Shown here piece by piece: positions 26,374 through 36,170 of a stretch of DNA of 64,000 nt. The notes under the pieces were generated by a model. The model was not told the DNA's origin, ran no database searches, and saw only the letters and a program-made list of their open reading frames with translations. A program made the translations under genes and the position numbers. Within the stretch, counting starts at the first letter, position 1. Each line of letters starts with the position of its first letter. This DNA is from Parabacteroides bouchesdurhonensis. Lineage in GTDB: Bacteria; Bacteroidota; Bacteroidia; Bacteroidales; Tannerellaceae. Location of the stretch: positions 2,058,353 to 2,122,352 of the forward strand of contig NZ_LT896588.1 of assembly GCF_900186615.1 (NCBI RefSeq). Direction: 5' to 3'.

Positions 26374-26556
26374 TTATTCATCTCTACGCTTTACATTCTT
26401 ATATATGGGAACAAACACAATGATAGCGGAGGCTACCAGCGTGAATATGACGTCGAAGTTAATTGTTTGGCTGTTTGCCAGTAGTATGTAGCATAAAATA
26501 CCCCACAAAAGAGTAATGCAAACAATCTGACTATTTGTTATCTTTCTGCGTGCCAT
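26374..26556 (-). CDS. Small two-helix membrane protein (60 aa)
   Basis: The 60-residue protein has two hydrophobic segments, about residues 9-27 and 34-52, joined by a short loop. Charged ends (MARRK and KNVKRRDE) suggest that both termini are cytoplasmic. I do not recognise a family. It follows the DUF2007 gene by 13 bases and may be the last gene of the minus-strand haem transcript. Confidence 0.65.
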   Translation of the reverse strand: MARRKITNSQIVCITLLWGILCYILLANSQTINFDVIFTLVASAIIVFVPIYKNVKRRDE

Positions 26557-26569
26557 TGGTTACATTTGT

Positions 26570-26959
26570 TTAGTTGGAAGAAACCAGAGAACCGAAATAA
26601 ATGACCAGCGCAAGGAATACCGCAACGATTACAAATAGGATGATGATTTGTTTTTCTAACGGGTACTTCCGGAGGAATGGAATATGACTGGCTAAACCGG
26701 CAACTTGTTCGATGGGTTCATCTTCGTCAATTTCTTCCTGAGAGGCATATCCGCCTTCTTCCATAATTTCGAGGGCACGCGGCAAGTCTTTTTCTAATAT
26801 TTCCACACGCGCACCGCCTATATCGGCATATCCGGCCATGACCTGGCTGCTTATTTCGTTACGCAAATAACAGTCAATACCTTCTGCCCTTAAGAGAGAC
26901 ATTAGGGTTTGTGCTTCTGCAGGGAAAGCAAACCTTGCTATTTCAACCATTTTATCCAT
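26570..26959 (-). CDS. DUF2007-domain membrane protein
   Basis: The 129-residue protein begins with a DUF2007 domain (VEIARFAFPAEAQTLMSLL, GIDCYLRNE, GGARVEILEKDLPRALEIMEE, residues 5-70), a small ferredoxin-like fold annotated as putative signal transducing. A charged linker and a single C-terminal membrane helix follow (about 105-125). The soluble domain is probably cytoplasmic and anchored by the tail. It lies 70 bases downstream of hemG on the same strand. The role is unknown. Confidence 0.82.
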   Translation of the reverse strand: MDKMVEIARFAFPAEAQTLMSLLRAEGIDCYLRNEISSQVMAGYADIGGARVEILEKDLPRALEIMEEGGYASQEEIDEDEPIEQVAGLASHIPFLRKYPLEKQIIILFVIVAVFLALVIYFGSLVSSN

Positions 26960-27029
26960 ATCCGTAATCTTTTGTACAAAGAAAGTAATTAATAGCCGTT
27001 TTGCAAAATATGGATAAAGGTAAACGCGC

Positions 27030-28412
27030 TTAGTTTTCCAATATCGTTCTGGCTATTTCTGTCCCTTGGCGTATGCGGTCGGCCATACCGATGCCTCCTT
27101 TGATATTTCCGGCAAGTATCAGGCCGGAATAACGTGATTCCAGCATTTCAATTGTTTGAAAACGTTCGCCACTGTTAACTTCATACTGCGGAATGGCACG
27201 TGAATGACGGAATATACGTATGAGGTCCGGTTGGATATTATCAGGGAATTTCAGCATGTCATGGAATGCGCGGAGAATTATATCTTTCAGTTCTTCGTCC
27301 GTTTTATCCATTAATTCCGCACGCTTCACACCTCCTATGAAGAAAGAAAAGACAGCTCCCTTTTCCGGTGCACGTCCGTAAAAACAAGCGGAAGGATATA
27401 AGATACCCAGTACTTCTTTCTCTTCACATGACGGAACCAGGCCGCCAAATGCGTCAAAGCACAATTTTCCGGTATCACGGATTCCTACGCTGGCTTGGAT
27501 AACCGGGGCATAATGGAGGCTGCTGATCTTATCCATTATTTCTTTTTCTATAAACGGGAGAAGTTCCGGCAAGGTATATGCTCCTGTTGTGGTAATGACT
27601 TGGTTGGCTTGAATGGTTTGTTCTCCTGCAGGAGTGGTAAAAGAAATAGTCCAGCCTTTATCTGCCGGCTCTATTTTCAGGTGATTTGTCGATAACGTAA
27701 TGTTTTCTGTTCCGATCGTTTTAGCCATTGCATCTGTTAGGTTACTTAGTCCTCCTTCTGCGGAGAACACTTTCTTTGTTGCGAGTCGGTCTCGTTCTGT
27801 TTTGGGTTGTTTCGCTTTGGCTATAGAGCCTTTGATAAAACTGCCGTACTGCTGCTCCAGATTGTATAGTTTTGGCAAAGCATAGCGGGTGACCAGTTTC
27901 ATTGGATCTCCGGCATAAACACCTGATAAGAATGGGTCTACCGCGTATTTAAGGAAAGATTCTCCCAAGCGGCGGCTGGCCAGTTCTCCAACCGATTCAT
28001 CCGGGTTTGTTCCTTTGGCCCGAAACGGTTCTCCCAGTATGCGGAATTTGTCTCCGAGAGTGAACAGGGGAGTAGTTACCGCAGTGAGTAATCCCGACGG
28101 TAATGCATGGAACCGGTTTCCTTTCCAAATCAGGCGGCGTTTAGATTCTTCTCGAGCCGTCTCCAATGTGCAGGTGCCGGAAAGGGCGGAAAACAACTCC
28201 GCTACTTCCGGGTAAGATACTACTCCGGTATTAGGGCCGCTCTCGAAAGTGAAACCATCTTCGTGCAGTGTGTGTATCTGCCCTCCAATGCGGTTGCTCT
28301 TTTCCAGTACAGCTATGTTTTTTTTACCTTTTGCCAGATAAAAGGCTGTGGTAAGTCCGGTGAGCCCTGCTCCGATGATAACAATATCCTTTTGTAATAT
28401 CTCCATGTTCAT
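27030..28412 (-). CDS. hemG: Protoporphyrinogen/coproporphyrinogen oxidase (HemY-type)
   Basis: The 460-residue FAD enzyme oxidises porphyrinogens late in haem synthesis. It shows the dinucleotide-binding motif IIGAGLTGLTTAFYLA followed by EKSNRIGGQIHT, the segment DPFLSGVYAGDP, and the C-terminal FAD motif LILAGNIKGGIGMADRIRQG. The length fits the HemY type. It is 6 bases downstream of hemN, so both are co-transcribed. The symbol follows usage in this phylum; hemY would be equally valid. Whether protoporphyrinogen or coproporphyrinogen is the substrate cannot be seen. Confidence 0.93.
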   Translation of the reverse strand: MNMEILQKDIVIIGAGLTGLTTAFYLAKGKKNIAVLEKSNRIGGQIHTLHEDGFTFESGPNTGVVSYPEVAELFSALSGTCTLETAREESKRRLIWKGNRFHALPSGLLTAVTTPLFTLGDKFRILGEPFRAKGTNPDESVGELASRRLGESFLKYAVDPFLSGVYAGDPMKLVTRYALPKLYNLEQQYGSFIKGSIAKAKQPKTERDRLATKKVFSAEGGLSNLTDAMAKTIGTENITLSTNHLKIEPADKGWTISFTTPAGEQTIQANQVITTTGAYTLPELLPFIEKEIMDKISSLHYAPVIQASVGIRDTGKLCFDAFGGLVPSCEEKEVLGILYPSACFYGRAPEKGAVFSFFIGGVKRAELMDKTDEELKDIILRAFHDMLKFPDNIQPDLIRIFRHSRAIPQYEVNSGERFQTIEMLESRYSGLILAGNIKGGIGMADRIRQGTEIARTILEN

Positions 28413-28418
28413 GATTGG

Positions 28419-29786
28419 TTATACCGGTTTAGAAAATGATTTGTTTGTTTTAAGCATCAGTTTGTCTAATGATGCAGCTATGTTGCGGACGAAAAGAGTT
28501 CCTTCCTGAGTTATCTCTATGTGGTTGGCATCATATTCGATGATGCCGTCATTCGCAAACTCGCTTAGTTTAGCTTCATTGTATGCAGTAGCCTGCTTTA
28601 TAGTATCGACAGGCATTGATAAATGTTCGGATAACTCTTGCCAGTCGATACGGTAGTTGCACATTAATATTTCTATTACTTCGCGGGTTACTTGTTCTTC
28701 CACTGTTAATGTATATCCTTTGGCTACCGGTAATATACCGGCTTCTATCTTTTCGATATACTCCATGATATCTTTTGTGTTTTGAGTATAAGCCGTGCAT
28801 AACTGGCTGATGCCCGTAACGCCGAAAGCATACACTTGCCCGGTAGTACGCCGTGTACAATATCCTTGGAAATTACGATGCAACTTCCCGTTTTGGAGTG
28901 CCGTATATAACTCGTCATCCTTGCGCACGAAATGATCTAACCCGATTGGCTCGTAACCGGCTTTGCACAAGATGTGACGTGCCGATTCATACATTTTACT
29001 TTTCTCGTCGGAAAGAGGTAACCCGGCTTTTTCCAATACCTGTTGACGAGGGAAGGCCCAGGGAACGTGAGCGTATGAGAACGTTACCAACCGGTCCGGT
29101 TTGATGGCGGCTGCCCGTATGATGGTTTCTGTAAAACTTTTCTCTGTTTGGTTAGGTAGTCCATAGAGAAAATCCATGTTGACCCGCGCACCGAATCCAT
29201 GTAACATTTTTACCAATTCTTCTTCGTTCATGAGTGAGTATTGGCGGTTTACGGTGTCGAGTACTTTCCGGTTGAAATCCTGAATACCCAGACTAAAGCG
29301 GTTGAACCCAGCTTCCGATATTTCATTCCAATCTTTTTCCGACAACCATCCCGGATGACATTCCAGGGCTATCTCAGGATTCTCTATTGTTCTGAACTTA
29401 TGTAGCAAACGTTCGTTTAACGCTTTGAGGTCAGACGCTGGAAGGATAGTCGGAGTACCTCCTCCATAATGTATCTGAGCGATTTTCCGCTGTGGATCGA
29501 GCATGCTTGTTACCATTTCTACCTCTTTGTGCAGAGCGGAAACATAGCGGTCTATTATGTCTTGTGTGGAAACAGGGTAGGAGTTACATCCGCAATAATG
29601 GCAAAGACGCCGGCAGAAGGGGATATGGAAGTAAAAGGATAGTTCCGCCGGTTTCTGGTGGTTCGATTCACGTATTATCTTTGTATATTCTTTATTGCAG
29701 AATCCTTCCTGAAAATAGTTAGCAGGCGGATAACTGGTATATCGGGGTACCGGTACGTTGTATTTATCCAGAAGTTCTTGTTTCAT
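28419..29786 (-). CDS. hemN: Oxygen-independent coproporphyrinogen III oxidase
   Basis: The 455-residue radical SAM enzyme decarboxylates coproporphyrinogen III without oxygen. The cluster motif is FHIPFCRRLCHYCGCN (CxxxCxxCxC, the fourth Cys being typical of true HemN). The glycine-rich SAM motif YGGGTPT and the C-terminal HemN region also match. The start overlaps the stop of the MFS gene upstream by 4 bases. Together with hemG it supplies the anaerobic terminal steps of haem synthesis. Its position behind outer-membrane receptors fits organisms that take up porphyrin precursors. Confidence 0.95.
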   Translation of the reverse strand: MKQELLDKYNVPVPRYTSYPPANYFQEGFCNKEYTKIIRESNHQKPAELSFYFHIPFCRRLCHYCGCNSYPVSTQDIIDRYVSALHKEVEMVTSMLDPQRKIAQIHYGGGTPTILPASDLKALNERLLHKFRTIENPEIALECHPGWLSEKDWNEISEAGFNRFSLGIQDFNRKVLDTVNRQYSLMNEEELVKMLHGFGARVNMDFLYGLPNQTEKSFTETIIRAAAIKPDRLVTFSYAHVPWAFPRQQVLEKAGLPLSDEKSKMYESARHILCKAGYEPIGLDHFVRKDDELYTALQNGKLHRNFQGYCTRRTTGQVYAFGVTGISQLCTAYTQNTKDIMEYIEKIEAGILPVAKGYTLTVEEQVTREVIEILMCNYRIDWQELSEHLSMPVDTIKQATAYNEAKLSEFANDGIIEYDANHIEITQEGTLFVRNIAASLDKLMLKTNKSFSKPV

Positions 29787-30988
29787 ACCATCTCCTTGTC
29801 TTTTCTAAATACGATTAAAATATAAATGAGGGAGGTCAGGGCTATACTTGATTCAAAGAAAAAAAGTCCGTGATATCCCGTATGATCAGCGATCTTCCCG
29901 CTGAGTATTGCCATCAGCATACCGCTTAGGTGGGTGATAACTGTTTGTATGGTAAAATCTGTCCCTTCACGACCGGGACGTACACAATCCATTGCGGTGG
30001 TGTAGACTACGATAGTAGCCATTCCATAACTTCCCCAAAGAAGGAAAATGCCTCCGTAGAGCAGTGCCGTAGTAGGAGTGGCATAAGAAAGCCCCAGAAA
30101 GTAAAGTGTAGCCACTAAAACAAACAGGGCAAATAAGATTCGTGCTTGGAAGCGTCCGATACGCCGTACTATTATCCCTCCCGTAAACGAAGCAAGGAAA
30201 CCGATGGACGTTCCGGCTACTCCACTCATTATTCCGATTTCCTTCATGCTGTATCCTAAATCTACTAAATAAGGTTTTAGCATTGCCAATGTTCCGATAA
30301 GTCCGGAATAGTATAGGAATAAAAAGCCTATTTGTTTCCATATCTTTCGTTGGGTAAAGAAATAAAACACATCTGCCTTTTTGGCTCTTTCATCAGGTTG
30401 TTTGGGTTGTATCTTAATCCCCTTATTGAACAACAACGGCAACAATGCGACAATAACGAACAGTGCCAGGCAAGGTAGCAGGTCATTCCATCCTATTTGT
30501 TTGAACAGCAGGAGTAACACGCCTCCTCCGATCATGGAACCTCCGAAACTTCCCATTGATTGCATACTGTTTGCCAAACTTTTATCTTTCCTGCTAAAAG
30601 AGAGTACGGCAAGTGCATCGGTGGCAATGTCTTGGGTGGCAGAGGCAATGAATGAGATGATAATAAGGGCGACGATTGCATAAAAATCGGTATGGAAATC
30701 GAGGAAGGCTACACCGAATATTAATGCGGCGTAAATCAATTCTGACGAAAAAATCCAGCGTTTGTAATCTCCTGTGGTCAGAGCATGACGGTCTATCATT
30801 GGTGACCAGAGGAATTTCAGAATCCATGGCAGTTTGATGAGTTGCAGCAATCCTATAGCGGAGAGCGAGAAGTTTTCCTGGCGCATCATTACCGGTATGA
30901 CAGTAGAAAAAAAGCTCATTGGTATTGTCTGCGCGATATAGAGGCAGAAAAAAGTTGCGAGATTGTATGTCTTGTCTTTTTGTATCAT
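29783..30988 (-). CDS. MFS transporter, AmpG-like
   Basis: The 401-residue protein has about 12 hydrophobic segments and the AmpG-like opening (FFCLYIAQTIPMSFF, LPWILKFLWSPMIDR). The motif GDYKRWIF lies in the first cytoplasmic loop. Related carriers take up muropeptides, siderophores or haem-related compounds. Because it is coupled to hemN (4-base overlap) and sits behind two TonB receptors, I infer an inner-membrane role in uptake of a porphyrin, haem or iron chelate. The substrate is not shown by sequence. Confidence 0.83.
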   Translation of the reverse strand: MIQKDKTYNLATFFCLYIAQTIPMSFFSTVIPVMMRQENFSLSAIGLLQLIKLPWILKFLWSPMIDRHALTTGDYKRWIFSSELIYAALIFGVAFLDFHTDFYAIVALIIISFIASATQDIATDALAVLSFSRKDKSLANSMQSMGSFGGSMIGGGVLLLLFKQIGWNDLLPCLALFVIVALLPLLFNKGIKIQPKQPDERAKKADVFYFFTQRKIWKQIGFLFLYYSGLIGTLAMLKPYLVDLGYSMKEIGIMSGVAGTSIGFLASFTGGIIVRRIGRFQARILFALFVLVATLYFLGLSYATPTTALLYGGIFLLWGSYGMATIVVYTTAMDCVRPGREGTDFTIQTVITHLSGMLMAILSGKIADHTGYHGLFFFESSIALTSLIYILIVFRKDKEMV

Positions 30989-31028
30989 CTATCTCTGTTT
31001 GTTTATTCTTTTGCCGATAATCCGGTGA

Positions 31029-33104
31029 TTAAAAACTGACCTGAATGTCTGCTCCGATGGTAAACGGACGTCCTTTCTGTGCTAATCCTTTACCTCCGGT
31101 TTCAAAATAGAAAGCCGTATATTCCGTATTGGTTATATTTTTAGTCCAGATTGCAAAGGTAAGAAAATCTTTTGTTGCCGAAATTTTTCCATTTAGTTGA
31201 CCGTAATAGGGTTGCGATACATTGTTATCTTCTTTCCAATATATGCGTCCCGTGCCAATGTAGTTGGTGCTTATGGTAAACCGGTCGATATGATTGCAGG
31301 GACGTGAGATGGTATAATCGGCTCCTACAGAAAATGTGTGGGCCGGAACCATTGGCAGAAAATTGCCCGCGTAACTTTTATTTCCATTTGTGTAAGTTTT
31401 GAATGTAGCCTGCGTAAAACCATAGTTTGCTTGCAACATGAAACCATTAAACAGATTCCCTTGCAGGCTTAGTTCTATTCCACGGCTCCGGCTGCGTCCG
31501 GCATTTTTTAGCATCGAACCTTTTCCTGAAGGAAGAGGCTGACTTATCTGCTGATTTTTCCAGTCTATCCAGAAGAAAGCGACTTCTGCTTGCAGGCGTT
31601 TGTCTAATAGGGGGTGTTTGGCTCCTATTTCATAATTCCAACTATTTTCGGGAAGGAACGAACGATCCTCGTCTCGCTCGAAAGAAGTGTTGAATCCCCC
31701 TGTCTTATAACCTTTAGCTACAGTGGCATATATCATTCCTGCGGAAGGGAACATATATTGCAGGGCTATTTTAGGTGTAATCTGACTGAAATTGAGCTTA
31801 CTGTAAAACGCATCTACTTGTTCGCTCTGGCTTTGTGTATCTTTATGATAGATAAAATCGGTAGAGGCTCGCTCATAATCGTAACGAATACCTAACGTAA
31901 GGGAGAGCCCCCTTGTGAATAGATTATCTATAGAAGATTGGTGGTACAAGGCAATGCCGTATGTAGGTGTATCGTATATTTTGCGGGTGCTGTAATCTTT
32001 GGAAAGATAGTTTAATATTACAGTGTTATCTATTCCCTGCCAGAAGGCGAAAGCTCCGAATAACCAGTTATATTGTCCTTTTCCGGTAGATTTGATGTTG
32101 AATTCCTCGGATACCATCTTCTGCCTTTGGTCTTGTTTGGCAAAATAGACAGGTTGAGGAGAGAAGTCCTGATCTATTCCCTGGTGGTCGTTCAGATATT
32201 GGAAAGCCGTTTGACTGTTTATACTGTATTGTTCCGTGTGGTATTCCAATGTTATGCCTGTAGTGGAAATCAAACGTTTGTAATAACTGTAGTCGTTATA
32301 GTTTACACTGCCCGGTTTATAAGTCGCTGAATCGCAAACAGCATAAGGATAACCGCCTTGATCGGAGTAATCGAGGTTACTTATCAATTGCATGGTGAGC
32401 TGGGGTTGTAATTCCCATTCCAAACGCATGCGACCGGAACCGGAGTTTTGCCTGTCGGCTTTATTTCCTGTATACATATTGATAAAATAGCCTCCCGCAT
32501 GATTGTAGTTACCGGATAGTGCATAGCCCAGCTTTTTGTTAATGCGTCCGTAGTGAGAGGCGGATGCATCAATATTTGTATAATTACCTCCTGAAAAAAC
32601 AATATTCGTTCCCTGATATTTTAAGGGAGATTTGGTATATACGTTTATAATGCCACCCATTGTGTTACGTCCGTATAATGTTCCTTGCGGACCGCGAAGC
32701 ACTTCAATACGGTCGATTTCTGTAAAATCAAAGTCGAAGGCGGACTTCTCAAAGTAAGGAATACCGTCTACGTAAAGCCCGACAGAAGGAGCATTAATTT
32801 TCGATCCGATACCTCGTATGTAAACCGGGGACGTTAATTTTGATCCGTAATCAGGCATGAACAAATTGGGAATAGCGGCGCTGAAATCTTTTATATTGGT
32901 AATGTTCCGGTTTCGGATAGCTGTTCCGCTGATAGATGTGGCGGCTATCGGTGCAACCCGCAGGTCTCTTCCCTGTTTAAACGATTGTATGACTACTTCA
33001 TTCAAATCCACTTGCTGGAGCTTTAGGGTATCATTTTCTACATCTACCCCTAATACCGTTTGTGACAGAATAAGCAGCATAGGAACATAATATAATAGTT
33101 TCAT
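31029..33104 (-). CDS. TonB-dependent outer membrane receptor
   Basis: The 691-residue protein has a signal peptide (residues 1-19), a TonB-box-like stretch VDLNEVVIQS, a plug domain (VRGIGSK-like YIRGIGSKINAPSVGLYVDGIPY, IEVLRGPQGTLYGRNTMGGIINVY in residues about 95-150), and a beta-barrel ending in the terminal aromatic residue of QVSF. It lacks the carboxypeptidase-like N-terminal extension of SusC proteins and has no SusD partner, so it is a classical small-ligand receptor. It is 46 bases downstream of a close paralogue and just before the MFS-hemN-hemG genes. Haem, porphyrin or iron chelates are the likely ligands, by context only. Confidence 0.92.
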   Translation of the reverse strand: MKLLYYVPMLLILSQTVLGVDVENDTLKLQQVDLNEVVIQSFKQGRDLRVAPIAATSISGTAIRNRNITNIKDFSAAIPNLFMPDYGSKLTSPVYIRGIGSKINAPSVGLYVDGIPYFEKSAFDFDFTEIDRIEVLRGPQGTLYGRNTMGGIINVYTKSPLKYQGTNIVFSGGNYTNIDASASHYGRINKKLGYALSGNYNHAGGYFINMYTGNKADRQNSGSGRMRLEWELQPQLTMQLISNLDYSDQGGYPYAVCDSATYKPGSVNYNDYSYYKRLISTTGITLEYHTEQYSINSQTAFQYLNDHQGIDQDFSPQPVYFAKQDQRQKMVSEEFNIKSTGKGQYNWLFGAFAFWQGIDNTVILNYLSKDYSTRKIYDTPTYGIALYHQSSIDNLFTRGLSLTLGIRYDYERASTDFIYHKDTQSQSEQVDAFYSKLNFSQITPKIALQYMFPSAGMIYATVAKGYKTGGFNTSFERDEDRSFLPENSWNYEIGAKHPLLDKRLQAEVAFFWIDWKNQQISQPLPSGKGSMLKNAGRSRSRGIELSLQGNLFNGFMLQANYGFTQATFKTYTNGNKSYAGNFLPMVPAHTFSVGADYTISRPCNHIDRFTISTNYIGTGRIYWKEDNNVSQPYYGQLNGKISATKDFLTFAIWTKNITNTEYTAFYFETGGKGLAQKGRPFTIGADIQVSF

Positions 33105-33150
33105 GTATGAATAAATTGCGTTGTTATTAGTAGCCGCAAATGATAATTTA

Positions 33151-35496
33151 TCAAAATGCTACAGCTATTTCTCCACCTATCTGAAAAGGTTTGCCTTTCT
33201 GAATAAAAGACTTATTGAATGACTCAAAATAAAATGCCTGATAATCCGTATTGGTTATGTTGCGGCTCCATACATTCATACTAACAATGCCTTTACGAAC
33301 ACCGGTCTTGGCATTTAGTATACCATAGAACGGCTGGTGGATATCATTCTTTTCAGTCCAGAATATCTTTCCAGCTCCGGTAAATTGAGCGGAAGCGGAA
33401 AACTGATCGATAAACTTATTCCTGAACAATTTTATATATTGTATTCCGGCACTTACCGTATGACGTGGCGTGTAAGGGATAAAATTGTTTTTTAAGTCGG
33501 TTTTGCTTCCGTCTTTTTCTGCATACATGTAATCCCGGAATGTGGCGCGGGTGAAACCATAATTTACGTCGGCAGTCAGACCGTTGACGATCCGGCTGCG
33601 AAGACTTAATTCTACTCCGTAACTATTTGCTTTTCCTCCGTTGGTGATCATACGTCCACTTCCATTCTCAGCAAAAGTTGTCAGTTGTATGTCGCGGATA
33701 TCCATATAGAATAATGTCAGTTCTGCATTCAATCTGTTTTTAATTAGTTCGCTACGGATTCCTGCTTCATAATTCCAGCTATGTTCCGGTTTATAAGATG
33801 CTACATCAGAAACAGCCGGAGGTTCCGGATTGTTGATTATTCCACTCATCGAAGGTGGCATTAGTTTTTTTAACTCTTCTTTCAGGTCATACTGGGCTTG
33901 TACCTGTACCAAATCACCAAACATTTGAACATTGTAACCGCCGGTTTTATATCCTTTGGCAACCGACATATATGTGAATGTTCGAGGCGTGCATTGATAG
34001 CGCAAGGATATTTTAGGAAGTACTTGCAGAAAGTTTTGTGTTTCTTCACCCAATAAACGGGAGTCCATGAGAAAATCCTGATCAATTGTAGGCATGCTGG
34101 GGTGCATACTTGGCATAAAAACATTCATCGTCATACCTTCGACGGATGAATCGTATTCCATCTTTGCCTTTTCATAGTCTAAACGTATTCCGGCAGTAAC
34201 AGAGAATCCGGGAGTGAACAAATTATTGTATGTAGATTGATGGAAAGCGGCAAATCCGTAGGTTGGTGTGTCGAACGTTCCGGGAAAATAGATTTGGTTG
34301 TTGTCTCCCTTTACTGTTAGTTTGGGCATTTTTATTTCGTCAAATGCTTTTTGCAGTATTCCTTCTATTCCGTCTTCTTTGAAGATTACAGGACCATCCG
34401 TTTTCAGACTGTTATAAAAACCGTATCCTCCAAAACTCCATTGATAGTTACTTTGGCTATTCGATTTGATTGCTACTTCTTCACTCCATGCATATTGTTT
34501 TTGCTTTTGGTTAAGGGTAAAAACCGACAGTTCTGTGTAGTCCTGATCCATTTTCATGTCATCTTTCAGATATTGGTAAGCAGTAGTGGAGGAAAGAATA
34601 AAACGTTCGGTTTTCCACTGCAGATAAAGACTGTTATTTAATGTGCGTCGCCAATAGGAACTGGGATCATTGATACGAATAGGCTGTACCGCTCCGGTTT
34701 CTTTATCATACTGACCATATGGAAAAGCCCCTTGATTTACATAGTCGTAATTAAATGTATACTGGGCGGTTAATTGGTCGGTAATCCGCCAGTCCAGTTT
34801 GAAACGTCCACCGGCTGATTCTTCTTTGTCAGCTTTTGTATGATTATATTCATTCATGAAAAAGCCATTGTTCCTATCGTAATATCCTCCGATTGAAATA
34901 CCGATACGGTTGCCTATATTCGTATAATGGGACGCTTTTGCCTTGAAAGCTCCATGATTCCCTCCTGATACTAAAAGCTTTGTTCCCTTGTGGTCAAATG
35001 GTGAGAGTGTATAGATATTTACAATACCTCCCATTGCATTACGACCGTATAAAGTTCCTTGAGGACCTCGTAAAACTTCAATGCGTTGGATATCGTTTAG
35101 TTCAAAATCGAAAGCGCTCTTATCCAGATATGGAACATTATCTACATACAGTCCGATAGACTGTCCGCTGCTTCGTGCGCCAATTCCCCGGATGTAAATT
35201 GCAGAAGTCATTTTTGATCCATAATCCGGCATGTATAGATTGGGAACGAATGCACTGATATCTTTCAGTGCATCAATCTGCCACGCGGATATTGCTTGCG
35301 GAGAAAGAATAGATACCGATCCCGGTAATGTACGCAGATCATTTGTTTCTTTGGTGGAAGAGGTAACGATGATTTCATCGATATTGTATGTTTTGATAGT
35401 ATCATTGTTTAAGGATGTGTTAACCTTTTCAGTCCTAACTGTTTGAGTACTGATACAAATTGTCGTCAAAAGGATATACAGATAACGTTGTTTCAT
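33151..35496 (-). CDS. TonB-dependent outer membrane receptor (paralogue)
   Basis: The 781-residue receptor has the same layout as its downstream neighbour: signal peptide, TonB-box-like IDEIIVTSS, plug (IYIRGIGARSSGQSIGLYVDNVPYLDKSAFDF split over about residues 100-135, IEVLRGPQGTLYGRNAMGGIVNIY) and a barrel ending in AVAF. It is 90 residues longer, mainly through an insert around residues 470-590 with Met- and Pro-rich loops (MTMNVFMPSMHPSMPT, LMPPSMSGIINN). The pair looks like a tandem duplication whose loops diverged to recognise different ligands. It is the first gene of the receptor-MFS-hem run and follows a palindrome at 35560. Confidence 0.92.
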   Translation of the reverse strand: MKQRYLYILLTTICISTQTVRTEKVNTSLNNDTIKTYNIDEIIVTSSTKETNDLRTLPGSVSILSPQAISAWQIDALKDISAFVPNLYMPDYGSKMTSAIYIRGIGARSSGQSIGLYVDNVPYLDKSAFDFELNDIQRIEVLRGPQGTLYGRNAMGGIVNIYTLSPFDHKGTKLLVSGGNHGAFKAKASHYTNIGNRIGISIGGYYDRNNGFFMNEYNHTKADKEESAGGRFKLDWRITDQLTAQYTFNYDYVNQGAFPYGQYDKETGAVQPIRINDPSSYWRRTLNNSLYLQWKTERFILSSTTAYQYLKDDMKMDQDYTELSVFTLNQKQKQYAWSEEVAIKSNSQSNYQWSFGGYGFYNSLKTDGPVIFKEDGIEGILQKAFDEIKMPKLTVKGDNNQIYFPGTFDTPTYGFAAFHQSTYNNLFTPGFSVTAGIRLDYEKAKMEYDSSVEGMTMNVFMPSMHPSMPTIDQDFLMDSRLLGEETQNFLQVLPKISLRYQCTPRTFTYMSVAKGYKTGGYNVQMFGDLVQVQAQYDLKEELKKLMPPSMSGIINNPEPPAVSDVASYKPEHSWNYEAGIRSELIKNRLNAELTLFYMDIRDIQLTTFAENGSGRMITNGGKANSYGVELSLRSRIVNGLTADVNYGFTRATFRDYMYAEKDGSKTDLKNNFIPYTPRHTVSAGIQYIKLFRNKFIDQFSASAQFTGAGKIFWTEKNDIHQPFYGILNAKTGVRKGIVSMNVWSRNITNTDYQAFYFESFNKSFIQKGKPFQIGGEIAVAF

Positions 35497-35529
35497 CGTA
35501 TTAACATATTCTGTTTGTTTTTTACGATT

Positions 35530-35579
35530 GCAAAGAAACGTGAAAGATTACAGAAAATCAATCACTACATGTAGTGATT
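35530..35579 (-). promoter_or_regulatory. Promoter-like box with perfect 20-bp palindrome
   Basis: The palindrome AATCACTACATGTAGTGATT (35560-35579) lies directly after the stop of the LuxR-type gene. On the minus strand a -7-like TTTCTTTGC (35538-35530) follows after 21 bases, 34 bases before the receptor start. The palindrome therefore sits where a -33 element or operator would be. It may also end the upstream transcript, but no T run follows. Confidence 0.5.
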
Positions 35580-36161
35580 TTAAAGTCCTATTTCATCTCC
35601 GGAGATGAAACCGTTCATGATGGCATAAAAGGTGAGACCGGATATCGTTTTGATACCTAGTTTGGCTGTGATATTTTTTCGGTGGGAGAGGACTGTGTTG
35701 AGACTTATATTGAGTTTGTCGGCAATCTCTTTATTGGTGATTCCTTTTACGATTAATTGCAAGACTTCTATTTCCCGGCTGGAGAGTTCTTTATTGTTTT
35801 CATTGGAAAAACTGCCGCTACTATCATTGCTAAAGAACTGTCCCAGTTGTTCAATGATGGTTTCTTGTGAAGCGGTGGTTATAATATGATTGGATGGTGA
35901 AGATTCTTCATTATTGTTACGGCTTTCGATAAGTATCATCGTTTTGTTTTTTCTCGGAAGAAAAAAGTCTGTGTTTAAAACCATTGTTTCCGCATTCGTG
36001 AAATAATAATCGAACGTATCGTTTCCGCTATTTGACAACTCTTCAAATGCAGGGAAATAGCTGATCTCTACCGGAGCGAAATAATCGGTCAGTATACTTT
36101 GCAAACCAATACATTGTAATGTATCGGATAATATAATCGCTATTTGTTTGTTGTGGTGCAT
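35580..36161 (-). CDS. LuxR/FixJ-type transcriptional regulator
   Basis: The 193-residue protein has a C-terminal GerE helix-turn-helix (LSSREIEVLQLIVKGITNKEIADKLNISLNTVLSHRKNI, residues about 125-165). The N-terminal half looks like a degenerate receiver: the position of the phosphoacceptor Asp lies in FDYYFTNAE and has no clear Asp. It may sense by other means, perhaps with the hemerythrin-like protein encoded 9 bases upstream. It lies at the end of the cytochrome/Gfo-Idh gene run and just before the receptor-haem genes, which it may control. Confidence 0.85.
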   Translation of the reverse strand: MHHNKQIAIILSDTLQCIGLQSILTDYFAPVEISYFPAFEELSNSGNDTFDYYFTNAETMVLNTDFFLPRKNKTMILIESRNNNEESSPSNHIITTASQETIIEQLGQFFSNDSSGSFSNENNKELSSREIEVLQLIVKGITNKEIADKLNISLNTVLSHRKNITAKLGIKTISGLTFYAIMNGFISGDEIGL

Positions 36162-36170
36162 CCGATGGGC

